From the NCBI GenBank assembly GCA_017163975.1, contig JAFFSR010000292.1, forward strand, positions 441,501 to 505,500: DNA of 64,000 nucleotides, read 5' to 3'. Shown here piece after piece: positions 60,906-64,000 of this stretch. Position 1 is the stretch's first letter. Each line of letters opens with the position of its first letter. Origin of the DNA: Anastatus disparis (Eukaryota > Arthropoda > Insecta > Hymenoptera > Eupelmidae). Both the position numbers and the translations under genes were made by a program. Below the pieces are notes generated by a model that did not search any database, was not told the DNA's origin, and saw nothing but the letters and a program-made list of their open reading frames with translations.

Positions 60906-63900
60906 TTAAGACGATGCTTCTTCGATCCTTGGTTTCTTGCTGAGAGGCTCTCCGTTCTCTGACTCGTTGACTGGGCGAATGTGCTCGTTGCCGTTGCGGA
61001 GCTCCTTATGTAGGACTTCTCCCCTCTCTGGGGCCACTCCCACCTCCCACTCTTCAGCCATTTCCAACACTTCTGATTCGTCTAGAACTTTGTAATGGCC
61101 CCATGGCAACGTATCAGTTGTATCAGCCAATAGATGACGTTTGTTGTCATGCGGGCTTAAGGCAATTTTTGATTGCTGCTCCGTATGTACAACATGGCGG
61201 TTGGAGCGAATATTATTTTGAATGCATCTTACGATGGTCTTATCGAAGAGGCAGTTGCGATAATCCTCGAAATCGATGCGAGTTTTAACAACAGCTGTTT
61301 TAACCCCTTTAGCCTTCTTGATAGGGTTCTTATTCTGTATGCGGACTGCATACATTTTGCTACGTAATCCAATGAACTCCGTCATTACGTTACCTCCACA
61401 CTCATCTTTCATGAGACCAATCACCTTCTTGTTGACGGTAGGAAGTCCAAACTGATTATTGACTGGATAGTCCGATGTATCGAACTTGTCGATATCTCTC
61501 TCCATCATCTCGTATACGTTCACATCACGTATTTCATATATAAGGCTATCCGTGTCCGTGTACAGCAGTTTACATTTATCACCAACACGTTCTCTCATAT
61601 ATGAATAATGGAAATCATAAATTAAAGTCTTGGAGATATCCAGCACACTGAGTCCAACGTATATAGGCTTCCTCACCGTTATCTGCGTGCGAGCTAATTG
61701 TACTGCCACAAGGTTTTCGTCGAAAATTGTTCTGCTGTGAAAGTTTGGACTCGCGATGAGTGCTTCTGCTCCGTAACGACCACTCCATTTATTCACTAGC
61801 TTAACGTCGACTCTCTTCCGCTCGTTCTCCATTGTCTTACCATAGACTGCGTTGATCATCAATTTGAAAAGAGCTTCTCGAATTCATTCTTGGACTGCTT
61901 CCTTTTCTCCGTGTTCAAGTCGACGTAAGGCTTTAACCATGGACTCTGTTGAAACTGAAGAACTCTATATACTTTTTCACGACTACTCCATGCTTGATGG
62001 CTTGCTTCAATGCAAGATAGTGAATGACATATCGCTCCTTATTGTCAAGCGTGGTTAATAGCTTCTTTTGTTTATCACCACGTGGCGCTTTATGTTCCGG
62101 ACATAAAGGTAAATCTTTATGAGCATCGTGAATACTAGGCGGATATTCCAAGTCGACTTCATAAATAAAACCAACGCTTGAATCATCTGGAACGTTGTAA
62201 TCCAATACTGTATCGTCATTGACGTCAAGCCATTTGAAATTTCCAGTTGGTAAGTGCTGCGTCATTGCCCATCCGTAGAGATTGTTGGCATCAAAGTACA
62301 TGAGATACTTATCTTTCTCTTCAGGATTGTAATCGTCCATATACTTATTATTTGCCTTGGCGTATCGATTGGAGCACTGGCTTATCCCTCCTCTTATACC
62401 TCTCTCAATGAACATCAGCATATCGATGTCCGTTAGTAACTCTAGTTTGACATCTGTGTATTTCAACATGGCGTCCCACGTCAAGCCTGGAGTTGTGTAG
62501 TAATGTGCCGGATCCAATCCATAAGCTTCCGCACACGTTGATCGAAAATTTTCGAAGACGTCAGCTAACAGGAGAACATCTGTCTTCAAGTATATATCGG
62601 AATACTCGCCTAGCGTGTCTATCCTGAGTGTTTCCCACACATTTCTCGCGTGCGCGTAATCTTCTTCGCTGATCTCAGACTCATTCAATTTACTGTAGAA
62701 GTCTTCTTTCGATGGTAACTCTTTCTCTTCTAATTTCTCGAAAGCGCTCACGTAGTCGTATGGGAAAACTCCTTTTCTGAGTAATAACTTGATCTGCTCT
62801 CCTGTGTAGCCTGACTCCTCGAATGCTTGAGAGGTGATATTATGCTCATCCAAGTATGAAGTCAATTTCTCCAATGACGAAGGCATGAATCTGAAGGAGT
62901 CTATGAATCTAAAACTCACATCGCTACCTTCAACATGCTTTGTGAAGGAAATATAGCGTTCCTTGTTTTCTGCAATCAGCTGTACACGTCCTTTAAAATT
63001 GTCAGCTGTGGCGAGCTCCTTGATGATGAAATGAGAGTCGTACCCAGTCAAGTTATGAAAGACGACTGGAATGAATTTCGCATCTTGGAAATTTATATTA
63101 CATCCCTCGTGAGCAGCACCTCTGTACTTTCCCGTAAGGTGGCAGTGGTCTCTGACTTTTACAGCAGAAGGAGCAAAAGACTTTGTACAAATATGGCAGA
63201 TTTTAGCTGCTTTAAAGTCTTCTTGATCTTCTCTGGTGAGATCCATAGGCTTCGGATTGGAATGTAAAGCATTTAACTCGTCTGCTAATGCTTGAAGTTG
63301 CTCAACAAACCACTCAGCAGGAGTCTTGATGCCATCCTCTTCTTGTCTATAGCTGTAATATCCAGACCTCTCGTCGTCGAAACTACACTTAATGTAATAT
63401 CCAATACTATAGGCCTGATGACGTTGGTATGCACGCGTATCGTTATCTACAGGTTTCAGCAGGCACTCAAAATCTGCGTAGATGACAAATGGCACTTTGG
63501 TTTTATTATTGAAATTACGAAACAACAATACATCATCATTTTCGAAGGTAACTGGATTCTGCACTTATTCATCTGCTGACAGTCCACTTCGTGTGCCTTG
63601 AATTTCTCTTCATTAATGAAGTAGTGCAGACATCTATCACAAATATGTCGACATCGTGTATTTTTCGTCACTTGAGATTTCACTAGCCTTGATAGATTTT
63701 TAATCCACACATAATGAAACTTAGGAATATAATTATCACCATCTTCCCCTCTTCTTCTTCTTCATCGATGTAAAAGTCTTGAATGAGAAGCAAATTGACA
63801 TGTTTTTCCTGCTTGAGAGAAGTGACGTGACATGGATGGATGGAGTACCTCGTCCCAGATTTTTTCAATATATACACATTGATAGATATATTATTTAACT

Positions 63901-64000
63901 TCTCGAATTTAGCCACTTGTTTGATTGGAACAGGAAAGTCTATTCCTTCAAAGTTGAGCACACCATCGTAATCTTTATAGTTGCTTACACGTTGTGGATC
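60906..64000 (-). pseudogene. Polinton-2 protein-primed DNA polymerase B, frame-broken, cut by the window edge
   Basis: Pieces on the minus strand: an N-terminal part open at 64000 with LNFEGIDFPVPIKQVAKF (63683-63961); zinc finger CDRCLHYFINEEKFKAHEVDC (63456-63710); a long piece (61933-63564, 543 aa) with Exo I FVIYADFECLLK, a Zn-type RDHCHLTGKYRGAAHEGC, Exo II HNLTGYDSHFIIKEL, Exo III YLKTDVLLLADVF and palm motif A FDANNLYGWAM; and a C-terminal piece (60906-61862, 318 aa) with motif B MINAVYGKTMENER, motif C LLYTDTDSLIY and the KxY block RSKMYAVR. Frame breaks are near 63690, 63565, 61965 and 61865. All catalytic motifs remain, so decay is recent. This replicates the element by protein priming. 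Confidence 0.95.

Noticed and set aside
63292..63579. Plus-strand ORFs over the polymerase (62935-63267, 63292-63579)
   Set aside because: They are shadows of PolB on the minus strand, which has exonuclease and palm motifs.

Overview
The window is AT-rich eukaryotic DNA with spliceosomal intron signals, a BEL/Pao retrotransposon, two Polinton/adintovirus-type elements, many TIR and foldback elements, and broken exons of the animal lipid kinase PIKfyve. Protein style (insect-type Polinton capsid, integrase and polymerase; insect-like PIKfyve; TCAGT-type initiators) points to an arthropod, most likely an insect and possibly a hymenopteran. No intact host gene was found. Everything is inferred by reading the sequence, without database searches.

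Layout. 1-3190: foldback and minisatellite DNA, plus a tRNA-like SINE head. 3189-11930: Polinton-1, a dead copy, all genes on the minus strand (PolB, ATPase, two conserved proteins, PLA2-like, integrase, penton, small core protein); no major capsid or protease gene was seen. 11930-16080: gene-free DNA with hairpin MITEs and a TTAA-flanked element. 16150-40620: nested palindromic transposons. An outer foldback element holds a middle one (TIR CCCTGTTAAAAAAG), which holds a 19.1 kb element (17959-37073) with matching 18-bp TIRs and a TA target duplication. The 19.1 kb element carries 5' exons of PIKfyve (FYVE and chaperonin-like domains) partly duplicated in its inverted arms, and is filled with further foldback elements. 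41177-49335: a second, inverted copy of the 1-1720 module, split by a 6.5 kb BEL/Pao element (41508-48035). 49654-51244: exons of an unidentified membrane protein, one duplicated. 51245-53160: AT-rich DNA and a MITE. 53160-64000: Polinton-2, much better preserved and running off the right edge.

Polinton-2 has a left group on the minus strand (small orphan, exonuclease-like protein, major capsid, penton, protease, PLA2-like core protein), a plus-strand group (packaging ATPase, DUF8207-like protein, coiled-coil protein, integrase) and, on the minus strand, a small conserved protein and protein-primed PolB. Together these would replicate (PolB), integrate (integrase), build (capsid, penton), mature (protease) and package (ATPase) a virion. 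Most of its ORFs have their own TATA box about 39-61 nt upstream of the ATG, often inside the last codons of the preceding gene. The protease is the exception: it has no TATA box and sits in the -1 frame behind a T_TTA_AAA heptamer at the end of the core-protein gene, suggesting a frameshift fusion. Major capsid, integrase and PolB carry single-base frame breaks, so the copy is either a young pseudo-provirus or affected by assembly indels.
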